Below are positions 15,838-25,128 of a stretch of DNA of 64,000 bases, piece by piece. The stretch comes from CAVSWT01 sp963731745 (GTDB lineage: Bacteria; Bacteroidota; Ignavibacteria; Ignavibacteriales; Ignavibacteriaceae). Made by a program: the position numbers and the translations under genes. The number at the start of each line of letters is the position of its first letter. Within the stretch, counting starts at the first letter, position 1. The notes beneath the pieces are model-generated. The model made no database searches. It was not told where the DNA came from and saw nothing but the letters and a program-made list of their open reading frames with translations. The stretch lies in assembly GCA_963731745.1 (NCBI GenBank), contig CAVSWT010000014.1, forward strand, positions 1 through 64,000, in the 5' to 3' direction.

Positions 15838-18504
15838 ATGAGAAGATTTCTCCTGTTGGTAGTCTTACCTTTAACAACGCTGTATGCAAAAACCCTTAGC
15901 GTAGAAGAAAATTCAAAGTCAAAGATCGTTGCTGTTAGATCAAACGACAAAATTGTTGTTGACGGCAAATTAAATGAAAAAATATGGCAGCGTCCCGGAT
16001 ATAGTACTTTAATCCAGCAGGATCCTGATCAAGGTATACCGCCTTCGCAAAATACAGAATTTTGGGTGGCATACGATGATGAGGCAATTTATTTTGCTGC
16101 TGAATTTTCTGATGACCAGCCGGATTCCATCATGGCGCGTTTAGTACGAAGGGATTTTATTTGGGGTGATCCCTCTGACGGCTGCGTTTTGTATTTAGAT
16201 TCTTACAGAGATAAAAGAAGCGGATATTTTTTTTATGTTTCTGCTGCCGGCACACATGCAGATGGATTAATTGAAAATGATGTAAAGCAGCCAAACGACC
16301 TTACATGGGATGCTGTATGGGAAGGTGTCCCACTAATTAACAGCAAGGGCTGGTCGGTTGAAATGAAAATTCCATATTCACAGCTTCGGTTTAATAAAGA
16401 AGATTCACAAGTGTGGGGAATAAATGTTGAACGGTTTATAAGCAGAAGATTTGAAACAGACATGATGGTTTACACTCCCAGAAATGAAAGCGGGTTTACT
16501 TCAAGATTTCCTGATCTTGTAGGTATAGATGGAATCACTCCGCCGGCAAGGGTTGAATTGCTGCCGTATGTAGTTGGAAAAGCACAGTACATTGGAAGTG
16601 ACGCTAATGATCCTTTCAATTCGGGACACGATTACACGCCGGGTTTAGGGCTCGATTTAAGAGCCGGCCTTGGAAGCAGCTTAACATTAAACGGTACAAT
16701 TAACCCCGACTTCGGACAGGTTGAACTTGATCCTGCTGTAGTAAACCTAACAGATGTTGAATCTACTTTTGAGGAGAAGCGTCCTTTTTTTACGGAAGGA
16801 ACAAGCATTTATAGATTCGGACGCGGCGGGACCACTAACAACGTTCGCTTTAATTGGCCAACCACTAATATTTTTTACAGCAGACGAATAGGTAGGAGCC
16901 CTCAAGGAAGCTTGCCGGACTATGATTACATCGACAAACCAAATGGAACGCATATTATTGGTGCGGCTAAAATTTCAGGAGAGATTTCAGATTCATGGAA
17001 AATCGGAACAATTCATGCAGTTACAAGACGCGAGCATGCTGAAATATCATTGGACGGAATTCGTTCAAGTGTTGAAATTGAGCCTTTAACTTATTATGGC
17101 GTACTACGTGCTCAACGTGATTTTAATTCAGGGAACCAGGGCATTGGAATTTTATCAACTTTTACATCGCGTATTTTCAATTCAGAAGATCTAAGAAATT
17201 CAATTAATAAAAATGCATTTGTTGCAGCCGCAGACGGATGGACATTTTTAGATAAAGATAATACTTATGTATTAACAGGCTGGGGTGCAATCTCAAGCGT
17301 TTCCGGTACTAAAGAAAGAATTACCGCCTTGCAAGAAAGTCCAACACATTATTTCCAAAGGCCGGATGTATCATACATTTCAGTTGATAGCTCCGCTACT
17401 TCACTATCCGGTTACAGCGGAAGATTGATGATAAATAAAAACCGCGGCAGATGGACATTTAATACTGCTGTTGGATTTATAAGCCCTAGGTTTGAAGTCA
17501 ATGATCTTGGATTCGGTTCTTACAGCGATTATATCAACGGACATTTTTTTACAAGCTATCGATGGAATGACCCTACAGACTTCTATTTGAATTGCGGAAT
17601 CAACGCAGCTACATTTTTAAGTTTTGATTACGGAGGCAATAAAGTATCGCAAGGATACTGGGGAGATGGTTTCCTTACTTTGCATGATTATTACGGCGGA
17701 GAGTTTTCTTTTATTTACAATCCTTCAACTTTAAATTCCAGGAGAACCCGGGGAGGACCACTTACAATTAACCCTGAAAGTACAACATACGATTTAAATT
17801 TATATACCGACAATAGAAAATGGTGGGTCTTAAATCTTGAAGGCGAAACAATCTCCGGTGAAGATGAAGATACTAAATCAATTCAAACTAATATTGAATT
17901 TAAAGTACTTCCAACTCTTACTTTATCTGTCGGACCTCAATTTCAAAAAAGTAAAATTGCCGCTCAATGGATTTCAAATTTAGATGACCCGGAAGCAACA
18001 TCAACTTTTGGTAAAAGATATGTTTTCGCTCATCTTGACCAAACTGTATTTTCAGCAAATATTAGAGCAGATTGGATTATGAGTCCAACATTGAGTTTTC
18101 AAATTTATGTTCAGCCTTTCATCGCTTCGGGAAAGTATACTGATTTTAAATACCTTGTAAAGCCAGGGAGTTATTATTTTATAAGTTATGGCGAAAATGG
18201 CTCATCAATAGAAAGTGAAAAAGATGAGAGCGGGGACATAACTTCTTACCAGCTTGATCCGGATGCTGTAGGCCCCGCGCCGAATCAGTCCATTGGAAAT
18301 CCGGATTTTAATTATATTTCACTTCGCGGTAATGCTGTTCTCAGATGGGAATATCTTCCAGGCTCTACGCTTTATTTTGTATGGACGCAAAGCAGAGAAA
18401 ACTTTGAGCCGATTGGTGATTTCAGATTTGGAAATTCAATAAATCATTTATTCAGTGTAAAGCCTGATAATATTTTCTTATTGAAGATCAGCTATTGGCT
18501 TTAA
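15838..18504 (+). CDS. CBM9/DUF5916 outer-membrane protein
   Basis: About 888 residues from ATG 15838, chosen over the TTG at 15811 because CGGAG lies just before it and MRRFLLLVVLPLTTLYA is a clean signal peptide. Residues about 25-220 form a carbohydrate-binding family 9-like domain (VDGKLNEKIWQ, AYDDEAIYFAAEF, WDAVWEG). The remainder is DUF5916, a predicted beta-barrel starting near NGTINPDFGQVELDPA and VESTFEEKRPFFTEG. Related proteins are abundant in Bacteroidota and are thought to sit in the outer membrane. The ligand and activity are unknown. Confidence 0.85.
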   Translation: MRRFLLLVVLPLTTLYAKTLSVEENSKSKIVAVRSNDKIVVDGKLNEKIWQRPGYSTLIQQDPDQGIPPSQNTEFWVAYDDEAIYFAAEFSDDQPDSIMARLVRRDFIWGDPSDGCVLYLDSYRDKRSGYFFYVSAAGTHADGLIENDVKQPNDLTWDAVWEGVPLINSKGWSVEMKIPYSQLRFNKEDSQVWGINVERFISRRFETDMMVYTPRNESGFTSRFPDLVGIDGITPPARVELLPYVVGKAQYIGSDANDPFNSGHDYTPGLGLDLRAGLGSSLTLNGTINPDFGQVELDPAVVNLTDVESTFEEKRPFFTEGTSIYRFGRGGTTNNVRFNWPTTNIFYSRRIGRSPQGSLPDYDYIDKPNGTHIIGAAKISGEISDSWKIGTIHAVTRREHAEISLDGIRSSVEIEPLTYYGVLRAQRDFNSGNQGIGILSTFTSRIFNSEDLRNSINKNAFVAAADGWTFLDKDNTYVLTGWGAISSVSGTKERITALQESPTHYFQRPDVSYISVDSSATSLSGYSGRLMINKNRGRWTFNTAVGFISPRFEVNDLGFGSYSDYINGHFFTSYRWNDPTDFYLNCGINAATFLSFDYGGNKVSQGYWGDGFLTLHDYYGGEFSFIYNPSTLNSRRTRGGPLTINPESTTYDLNLYTDNRKWWVLNLEGETISGEDEDTKSIQTNIEFKVLPTLTLSVGPQFQKSKIAAQWISNLDDPEATSTFGKRYVFAHLDQTVFSANIRADWIMSPTLSFQIYVQPFIASGKYTDFKYLVKPGSYYFISYGENGSSIESEKDESGDITSYQLDPDAVGPAPNQSIGNPDFNYISLRGNAVLRWEYLPGSTLYFVWTQSRENFEPIGDFRFGNSINHLFSVKPDNIFLLKISYWL

Positions 18505-18744
18505 GAATTTTACTTCTCAAAAACCTATTGTGTGACTTTATTAAATTAATTGCTTAATTGAATAATATGACATCTCCCCCTAAGGTAAACAACATTATTC
18601 AAATGAAAATTTCCATCGCTATAAATAATGAATATTCACTTTACATCATCAAAAAAATCCATTCATAAAAAATCAATTGAGAGTGGGGAAAACCTTACTT
18701 ACGTTGTACCATGTAATTATAATAGAACTTAACAGAGGTACAAT

Positions 18745-19164
18745 ATGAAAAAGGCATTAATTATCGTACAGGACAAAAACAGAACAACTCAAAAATTCGG
18801 CGAAGCAATTGCTGAATTCTTGTTGAACCGCGGACTTGCGGCTGAACTAGTTCCGATTAATAATTTTGAACCGAACTATCTGAATGGTGCTGATTATCTT
18901 ATATTAAGCGGGTGGAAAAGTGATTCTGTCTTTTCAATTAAACGCCCTGACAATGAATGGGAAAATTTTGTAAAAATGCTGCCAACTTTAAATGGAATGA
19001 AAACAGCATTGTTCGCCGCTAATAAATTTTTCTCCGGCGGAATGCTGAAAAGCATGAAAAAATATCTTAAGAAAAAAACAGAGAACCTTGATTACGCGTT
19101 AAAGTCTAGAGACGGTTCTTTAACGATATCCGATAAATTAGTTCTGAATGAATTTATAAAATAA
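18745..19164 (+). CDS. Small flavodoxin-like protein
   Basis: The 139-residue protein starts MKKALIIVQDKNRTTQKFGE, a strand followed by a phosphate-binding loop and helix as in flavodoxins, and continues with ADYLILSGW and LNGMKTALFAANKFF. The fold appears flavodoxin-like, but the loop is not the standard T/S-x-T-G-x-T, so FMN binding is uncertain. A GAGG ribosome site precedes the ATG. The 240-base gap before it shows no other gene. Confidence 0.6.
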   Translation: MKKALIIVQDKNRTTQKFGEAIAEFLLNRGLAAELVPINNFEPNYLNGADYLILSGWKSDSVFSIKRPDNEWENFVKMLPTLNGMKTALFAANKFFSGGMLKSMKKYLKKKTENLDYALKSRDGSLTISDKLVLNEFIK

Positions 19165-19170
19165 TAAAAT

Positions 19171-19195
19171 GGAGACGCTCCAAAAGGGCGTCTCT
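19171..19195. terminator. Hairpin between convergent genes
   Basis: GAGACGC and GCGTCTC pair around TCCAAAAGG. It lies between the ends of the flavodoxin-like gene and the cytochrome gene and may stop both transcripts, although no clear T-run follows on either strand. Confidence 0.5.
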
Positions 19196-19213
19196 AAGCC
19201 ATTTCTATTTATC

Positions 19214-20515
19214 TCATTTCACTTTTCTACATTCCACATCATCAAACATATGATATGTAAGTGAAGTTACATTTGTCTTTTCATCGTGTACAAATTTTAT
19301 GTTGAATGGAAGATTAATTGAAGCATACTCTGTCTTTGAAATCGGGAGAAGCTTTGTTATAGATCCTTCGATATCATTTTTTAATTTAAGAGAATCTCCC
19401 TCGCAGAAAACAGTTAGACTGTCACCTTCATTGGAAATATAAGTGCCTGGATACGTATCATAAACAGCACGTTTAAGATGAGCTGTTTTTGTAATCTTTG
19501 CTGTATTCTTATTTCCCTGTCCGTGCTTTTGCCCGCAGAGCACGCAATATGTGGGTTCGGAAATATTATCAACGTAATGCCTGACCGGTTTCTGTGTTTT
19601 TAAGTATTTATAAATAGCCCTCAAATCTTCATCTGTATAATTCTTAATAACAAACCACGGCATAGCTGAATGGAGGGTTCCGCCCTTTCCGGTTCTAATT
19701 ATATTAATAAAAATATCTTCATCGTAAGTTAATCCTGATTCATCGGTTGTTAAATTTGCTGAGTATGACTTCCCATCTGGATCCAGAAATTCCATTCCAC
19801 CGGCGAACAATCCCGGTTTAAGTGAGGTTTCCCATGACGTGTGACAGCCGATGCAGCCGCCTATCTGAGTCATGTATTTTCCTCTTTCCATTACATTTGA
19901 AAAATCAGGTTCAGGGATTGCTTTATAAATAGGCAAAGGTAAATGCACAATCATCTTTTGCACTTCTAAAGGTAATTTCCTTTTAGGTAGTTTGTTTTTC
20001 ACTGGCGGTAGTGTCCTGAGATAGACTACAATAGATGCTATATCTTCATCGGAAAATTTTTTGAATTCCTGATAAAGCATAAGAGGATATAATGCACGTC
20101 CGTCGTGTCCCACACCTTCCCTAATTGCGCGTGCAAACATATCATCAGTCCATGTTCCTGCGCCTGTCTCTTCATCAGGTGTAATGTTAGGTGCTGCTAT
20201 TCTGAAATTTTTTTCATTTATCATAATTGCTCCGCCTCCTTTTTTAGATTCAATGGGAGGGGCGCCAGGCTTACTCCAGTCTCTTAAACTATGACACATA
20301 AAACAATGAGAGGCGCCATTGGTTAAATATTTTCCTCTGGCAATTCTTTGAGGGGTGCTTTCAAATTTTTTATTAGTCAAAGGGCGGACTTTTAATCCCG
20401 CAGTTAGGTAAACCTCCCCTTTTTCCCCAACTGTTTTGTCAGGCTTTTTATTACCACAGCCATTAATCAATAAAATAACAGAAAGAAATAAAAGAACGCG
20501 GATGCAATTCTTCAT
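19214..20515 (-). CDS. Dihaem cytochrome c lipoprotein
   Basis: The 433-residue protein has a lipoprotein signal ending LLINGC (Cys20), so it is likely membrane-anchored on the periplasmic side. Two CxxCH haem sites are visible, HCFMCH (about residue 71) and GCIGCH (about 221), each followed by a cytochrome c fold with candidate Met ligands. Layout resembles the cytochrome subunits of alcohol or sugar dehydrogenases. The last 110 residues, after YCVLCGQKHG, form an unrecognised extension without a third haem motif. No dehydrogenase gene is adjacent, so the electron donor is unknown. Confidence 0.88.
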   Translation of the reverse strand: MKNCIRVLLFLSVILLINGCGNKKPDKTVGEKGEVYLTAGLKVRPLTNKKFESTPQRIARGKYLTNGASHCFMCHSLRDWSKPGAPPIESKKGGGAIMINEKNFRIAAPNITPDEETGAGTWTDDMFARAIREGVGHDGRALYPLMLYQEFKKFSDEDIASIVVYLRTLPPVKNKLPKRKLPLEVQKMIVHLPLPIYKAIPEPDFSNVMERGKYMTQIGGCIGCHTSWETSLKPGLFAGGMEFLDPDGKSYSANLTTDESGLTYDEDIFINIIRTGKGGTLHSAMPWFVIKNYTDEDLRAIYKYLKTQKPVRHYVDNISEPTYCVLCGQKHGQGNKNTAKITKTAHLKRAVYDTYPGTYISNEGDSLTVFCEGDSLKLKNDIEGSITKLLPISKTEYASINLPFNIKFVHDEKTNVTSLTYHMFDDVECRKVK

Positions 20516-20691
20516 GGGCGTGCCTTTCTTATTGGGAATGAAAATAGAGCTGAATATATTTAGGTATATTTATATCGCGATGAAACAATATAAAGCAATA
20601 CAGGTAGAAAAACGAATAATCCCCTATAAAATTTTAATTCCTCATATAATTTTTTTTCTTATATTCAATCGTCAAGATTTGGATTATGAAT

Positions 20692-20916
20692 ATGGCAGTA
20701 AATAAAACAACGGAAACAGAAGCGAGTGTAGAGGAATTTTTAAATTCAGTCGCGAATGGAAAAAAACGTAAAGACTGTAATACAATCCTGAATATGATGA
20801 AAAAAATTACCGGCAAAAAACCTAAAATGTGGGGGCCAAGTATTATCGGCTTCGGCAGCTATCATTATAAATATGAAAGCGGAAGAGAAAGTGTTCGGAG
20901 TCATTTAATTACATGA
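20692..20916 (+). pseudogene. Truncated DUF1801 protein
   Basis: The first 65 residues follow DUF1801 closely (NKTTETEASVEEFL, then PKMWGPSIIGFGSYHYKYES), but after GRE the usual GDWFLTGFSPRK and the rest of the domain are missing; the reading ends SVRSHLIT. Full members are about 140 residues, so roughly half is gone, probably by an internal deletion. I prefer ATG 20692 to ATG 20686 by alignment. The TfoX-like gene starts 40 bases downstream. Confidence 0.65.
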
Positions 20917-20956
20917 AGAATAAGTACAAGTCACCTTAATTATACTGAAAAACATT

Positions 20957-21328
20957 ATGGCTTATAATTTAAAATTAGCAGACAAAATCAGAGAAGAGCT
21001 TGCTTCATCTTCAGAAAAAATTTTGCCTGGCTGTAAGATTGAAGAAAAAAAGATGATGGGCGGATTAACCTTTATGGTTAATGATAAAATGTGTGTCGGC
21101 GTTTTTAAAGATGATATGATGCTTCGCATAGATCCCGAAATATATGAAGCAGCCTTGGAAAGAAAAGGATGCCGGGAAATGGATTTCACCAAACGGCCAA
21201 TGATTGGATTTGTATATGTTAGTGATGAAGGTATGAAAACCAAAAAAGATTTAAACTATTGGATCAATCTTGCGTTAGAATATAACAAAAAAGTAAAGCC
21301 TTCAAAAAAGCGTAAGAAAAGAAGTTGA
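20957..21328 (+). CDS. TfoX/Sxy N-terminal-domain protein
   Basis: The 123-residue protein matches the stand-alone TfoX N-terminal domain: KKMMGGLTFMVNDKMCVGVF, then LRIDPEIYEAAL and a lysine-rich tail (KPSKKRKKRS). In gammaproteobacteria full TfoX/Sxy proteins promote competence, but single-domain versions in other groups have no established role. It follows the truncated DUF1801 gene. Such small genes often lie near one another in this group. Confidence 0.85.
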   Translation: MAYNLKLADKIREELASSSEKILPGCKIEEKKMMGGLTFMVNDKMCVGVFKDDMMLRIDPEIYEAALERKGCREMDFTKRPMIGFVYVSDEGMKTKKDLNYWINLALEYNKKVKPSKKRKKRS

Positions 21329-21529
21329 ATTAAAATTAATTATCCAACTCTTCTTTTTTTAATGCAATAAATCCTCAACCGATTTTATAAACCTTGGAAT
21401 TTTAATTTGATGAATTAGCTTAACCGAAAAAAATTTCGGCTGCAGTTATCAGAAAAAGCATAATGCTACAAATTGTTTTAACACAAATGTCCAAATTAAT
21501 TTGACTGTAAATTAAATTTGGAAACAATT

Positions 21530-22093
21530 TTATACAGCGGGCCAGAGCCATCCGAAAATACCACCTGTAAATAAAGCATAGACTAGTCCATCAAACATAA
21601 ATTTTATTGTCGTGGCCCAATTTCTTTTATACCAAATACTGTTTTGCATTAAAGCTAAACTATATCCAGCAAAAGCGATGGCGCCTGTAAATCTAAAAAC
21701 GGAAAGATAATCGGAAGAAAGCGGAAGTGCATGTCCCGTAATATACGCGGCAAAAATTCCTACTATTAAACAATACACAAACCACATTATAAGGCTCGAG
21801 GCCATACCAAAATCGCCGGATGGAGAAACCTGTAAAATTCCAACAGGGCCATTACTCATTTTATCTTTAATCTCCTGCGAATTTCTTTCCTTAGAATTCG
21901 CGCAATAAGGAAACATATAATCCCCTTCGGGAATATTTGATTTGGCCAAATCTCCTAAAACTTGATCTTCATTAGGAATTTTTTTGAAATCTGATTTATG
22001 ATACGGCATCATCATGTGAATAACTGAACTTAATATAAAAATCGTCACGGCAGATAGCAGGATGGGAAGCCAAAGAGAAATAATGGAAACCAT
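21530..22093 (-). CDS. Four-helix membrane protein, function unknown
   Basis: The 187-residue protein has one N-terminal hydrophobic segment (about 5-28), a polar stretch of about 75 residues with a conserved-looking NSKERNSQEIKDKMSNGPVG, and three more helices (about 103-125, 133-152, 165-185). It is probably an inner-membrane protein with the polar loop on one side. I do not recognise the family. It stands alone; between it and the next features (22094-22249) there is only AT-rich DNA. Confidence 0.7.
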   Translation of the reverse strand: MVSIISLWLPILLSAVTIFILSSVIHMMMPYHKSDFKKIPNEDQVLGDLAKSNIPEGDYMFPYCANSKERNSQEIKDKMSNGPVGILQVSPSGDFGMASSLIMWFVYCLIVGIFAAYITGHALPLSSDYLSVFRFTGAIAFAGYSLALMQNSIWYKRNWATTIKFMFDGLVYALFTGGIFGWLWPAV

Positions 22094-22249
22094 CTTGAAC
22101 TCCTTGTTTATATTTGGATAAATTGGTTTGAAAACTTGATTAGAAAATACTTAAAAATGATTGTGAGATGCAAAAAAAAATTTACTATCTGCAAGTTTTT
22201 ATTGTCAAAATTTATTTTTCAATTAGCCTTAGCATTGAAAGAAGCCAAA

Positions 22250-22643
22250 TCATCTTTGAATATTATTTATCTCAACAGCATTTAAACCCGTATTGTAAAA
22301 GAATTTTGTTGGCGGTAAATATTTTGACTGTCCGGCAGTGCTTGTCAAATTCAAATTAACAGAATCAAGAGAGACAACCTGTGTATCAGCTATTCCGCAA
22401 ATAGAATATGACTGGAAAAGCCCGTTTTTATAATTCTGCCGGATATGATTAAGATTTATTTGCTTCGATTCCGTTCCAACTTTTAACAATAAATAATCCT
22501 GAACTTTTACATTTCCCTGTTGAACTAAATTACCGGTTATTTTAAGCTGGTTTTTAAGGTTGGCTTAAATTTCCTTTTCAAGATTATAGAGTTGAAGATA
22601 TTGAAAAGCACTCAAGTATTGGCCTGTTACTCGTTTTTTTAAA
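22250..22643 (-). pseudogene. TolC-family outer-membrane factor, decayed fragment
   Basis: Reading the minus strand gives VTGQYLSAFQYLQLYNLEKE, an in-frame TAA (22565-22567), then NLKNQLKITGNLVQQGNVKV and LNHIRQNYKNGLFQSYSICG, and after a gap FFYNTGLNAVEINNIQR. This is the central coiled part of a TolC-like efflux channel. The N and C termini and an internal stretch are missing. It lies directly behind the outer-membrane receptor gene on the same strand, so it looks like the decayed last gene of the efflux operon or of a second, older one. Confidence 0.65.
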
Positions 22644-22663
22644 CTATGTTTTTATTCATCTAA

Positions 22664-25125
22664 TTAATTTTCATCATACTTTAATTGGGTTTCCTTAGCT
22701 TTTTTATTTTGTGAACCAAAATTATATGATACGCCAAAATAGAAAATTCTTGAATCACGAGTGCCTATTGAAGTTTCAATCAGTTGAGGCGTATTTATAT
22801 CTATCTCTCTTTTAAAGAACTAAATAAATCGGAGATTGTAAAAAGTAAAGATAATCTCCCCTGCATAAATTCTTGCCTCGCTCCAATATTTGCAACAAAC
22901 CTTGGACGAAATTCACCTTGAGGGGTTAATCTTGCTGAACGATAATTTGAATTAAATTGAAATAAAAGTGAACCTGTTAAATTGACATCTACGGTACAGT
23001 TTCCACTCCATGATATTATTGACTTCTGATTACTATATCCTAAATTAGATGCGTTTATTTGATCATAAAAAATATCTGTATTTAGATTAACATTAAAAAT
23101 TTTCCACGCGTAGGCAGAAACAACAAATTCAAATCCTGCTGATTGATCGTGTGATAAATTTTCTTCAGTAGTTAATGAAGTAGTATCATTTATTAAATTT
23201 GTTACTCGAGTAAATCCGTTGGTTCTATATCTATAATATAGGCTGGGAAGAATTGAATATTGATCATTCTGATAACTATAACCAAGTTCTATTGAATGGG
23301 TATATTCAGGAAGAAGATTTGGATTTCCGGCCCTAACATTTCTCGGATCACGATATTCAGGAAACGGATTAATATCATCAGATTCCGGCCTTCGTATTCT
23401 TCGGCTGTAACTTAAAAGAATCTTTGATAAATCATTTAAATTATATGAAATATGCACAGTCGGATAGACATTGAAATAATTTTTATTAAAAGTCGAATCT
23501 GTTGTAATGAGGTTTGCTTTTCCATACGATTGCTCTATTCTTAAACCGCCTTGCAAACCAAAAGAACCGAAGCTATGTCCTAAGATTCCATATACTGCAT
23601 GAATGTTTTCGTTATAAATAAAGTGACTTGTTTGTCCCGGATTAATAACAAATTTGTTTTGTGCCGTATCAAAATATTCGGAATAAAAATCAAAATCATT
23701 TTTATGAAAGTTACCTTCATAACCTGTTTCAAGATTAGTATTTTCAGAAAGCGGATCAGAATATTCAATTGTTAGTTGGTTTATATCTTCTGTCTGTTTT
23801 ATTAATGTGTTATCAAAAGTAGCAGTCAGCAACGGATAATAATAAACATTTGTAAAATGATTATCTTCCTGTTCGGGTGCATATGAACCGGTAAACTCAA
23901 AGCGTAATTTGTGTTCATCAGTCGGAAATTGATGTTCAAAATAAATAGTGTATTCAGCCTCTTTTTCAGATTCATTGTCATGACGATTCCTATTATAATT
24001 TTCAGTTATATTGCCGGAACCATCAGTGTAAAGGTTATTTGAAATATCATTTCTTGTAAAACTGTTGTAGAAATAATTTCCAGATAATCCAAATTGATTA
24101 GAAGCACCTAATGAATAGTCAGCGCCGAGAGAAACAAAATGCGATAACGGATAATAAAGACCATCGTTATTTTGATTATAGTTAGTAATATTAAAAGCAC
24201 TGTCAATTTGCCGTCTGTTATCAATGTCAGTCCTTCTCCGGTTATCTTTTCTCAAATTGTATCCGCCAAAAATATTTAAATTTCCGGTATTATAATTAAG
24301 ATGAAAGCCTAGATTGTGCCTGCCTGCAAATCCTAAATTTCCATTAACCGTTCCATTAAAACCGGAATTCTTATTTTTCTTAAATACAATATTAATTATT
24401 CCTGAGGTTCCATCTGGTCTATATTTGGCAGATGGATTTGTTATTACTTCTATCTTATCTATTGTATTAGCAGGCAAGCTCTGCAGTATAGTAGATTGAT
24501 TCCTACCCATCAAAGGTGAAGTTTTCCCGTTTATCATAACCAAAACATTTGACGAACCTCTTAAAGTTATATTCCCATCAATATCGACCTGAACGGAAGG
24601 AACATTTTGTAGTAGATCGCTTACCGATCCTGATTTGCTCATAATATCCTGGGATACATTATAAATTTTTTTTTCTATGTCATTATTGAACAAAGATTTT
24701 TTAGAAGTAACCAAAACATCTTCGAGGGTGACAGTTGTATCGCTCAATAAAATGGTTCCGAGATCTATATTTTGTTTCCGATTATCTATTTTAATTGAAG
24801 GAATTATTTTTTCTTTATAACCTATAAAGCTTAATTTTATTAAATAATCACCAGGCTGAACATTCGTAAAAATAAACTTCCCATTCTTTCCAGTAGAAGT
24901 CCCCATAAATTTTGAAGTGTCTGAATTATTTTGCATTAGAACATTAACAAATTCTAGAGGCTGTTCCTTTAAAGAATCTTTAACGGCACCTGTAACCGAT
25001 ATATTATTCTGAGTCTGGGCAGCCAAATTTATTGTAAAAATAAAAATTATTAGCGGAATGAAATTCCTTTTTTTAATTTCATGTAAATTGTGGATGTTTT
25101 GAAGACGCTTATAACAGGTTTTCAT
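22664..25125 (-). pseudogene. Outer-membrane beta-barrel receptor (TonB-receptor type), late frameshift
   Basis: The frame from 25125 gives 774 residues: signal peptide (ending INLAAQ), a carboxypeptidase-like domain (about 40-130), a plug with LRGSSNVLVMINGKTSPLMG, then a barrel. It stops early at 22801. In the next frame the sequence continues as NTPQLIETSIGTRDSRIFYF, GVSYNFGSQNKKAKE and on to a stop at 22664, the expected barrel end for this family. A single-base change near 22812, in TTTAAAA, explains the break. The gene begins 3 bases after the RND pump gene, so it belongs to the efflux operon. It may be functional if the shift is a sequencing error. Confidence 0.8.
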
Positions 25126-25128
25126 CTT

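Noticed and set aside
19171..19195. Hairpin considered as a strong terminator
   Set aside because: The stem is good but no T-run follows on either strand, so it is listed only with moderate confidence.
20436..20705. 89-residue plus-strand reading before the truncated DUF1801 gene
   Set aside because: It overlaps the cytochrome signal peptide on the other strand and shows no protein-like pattern.
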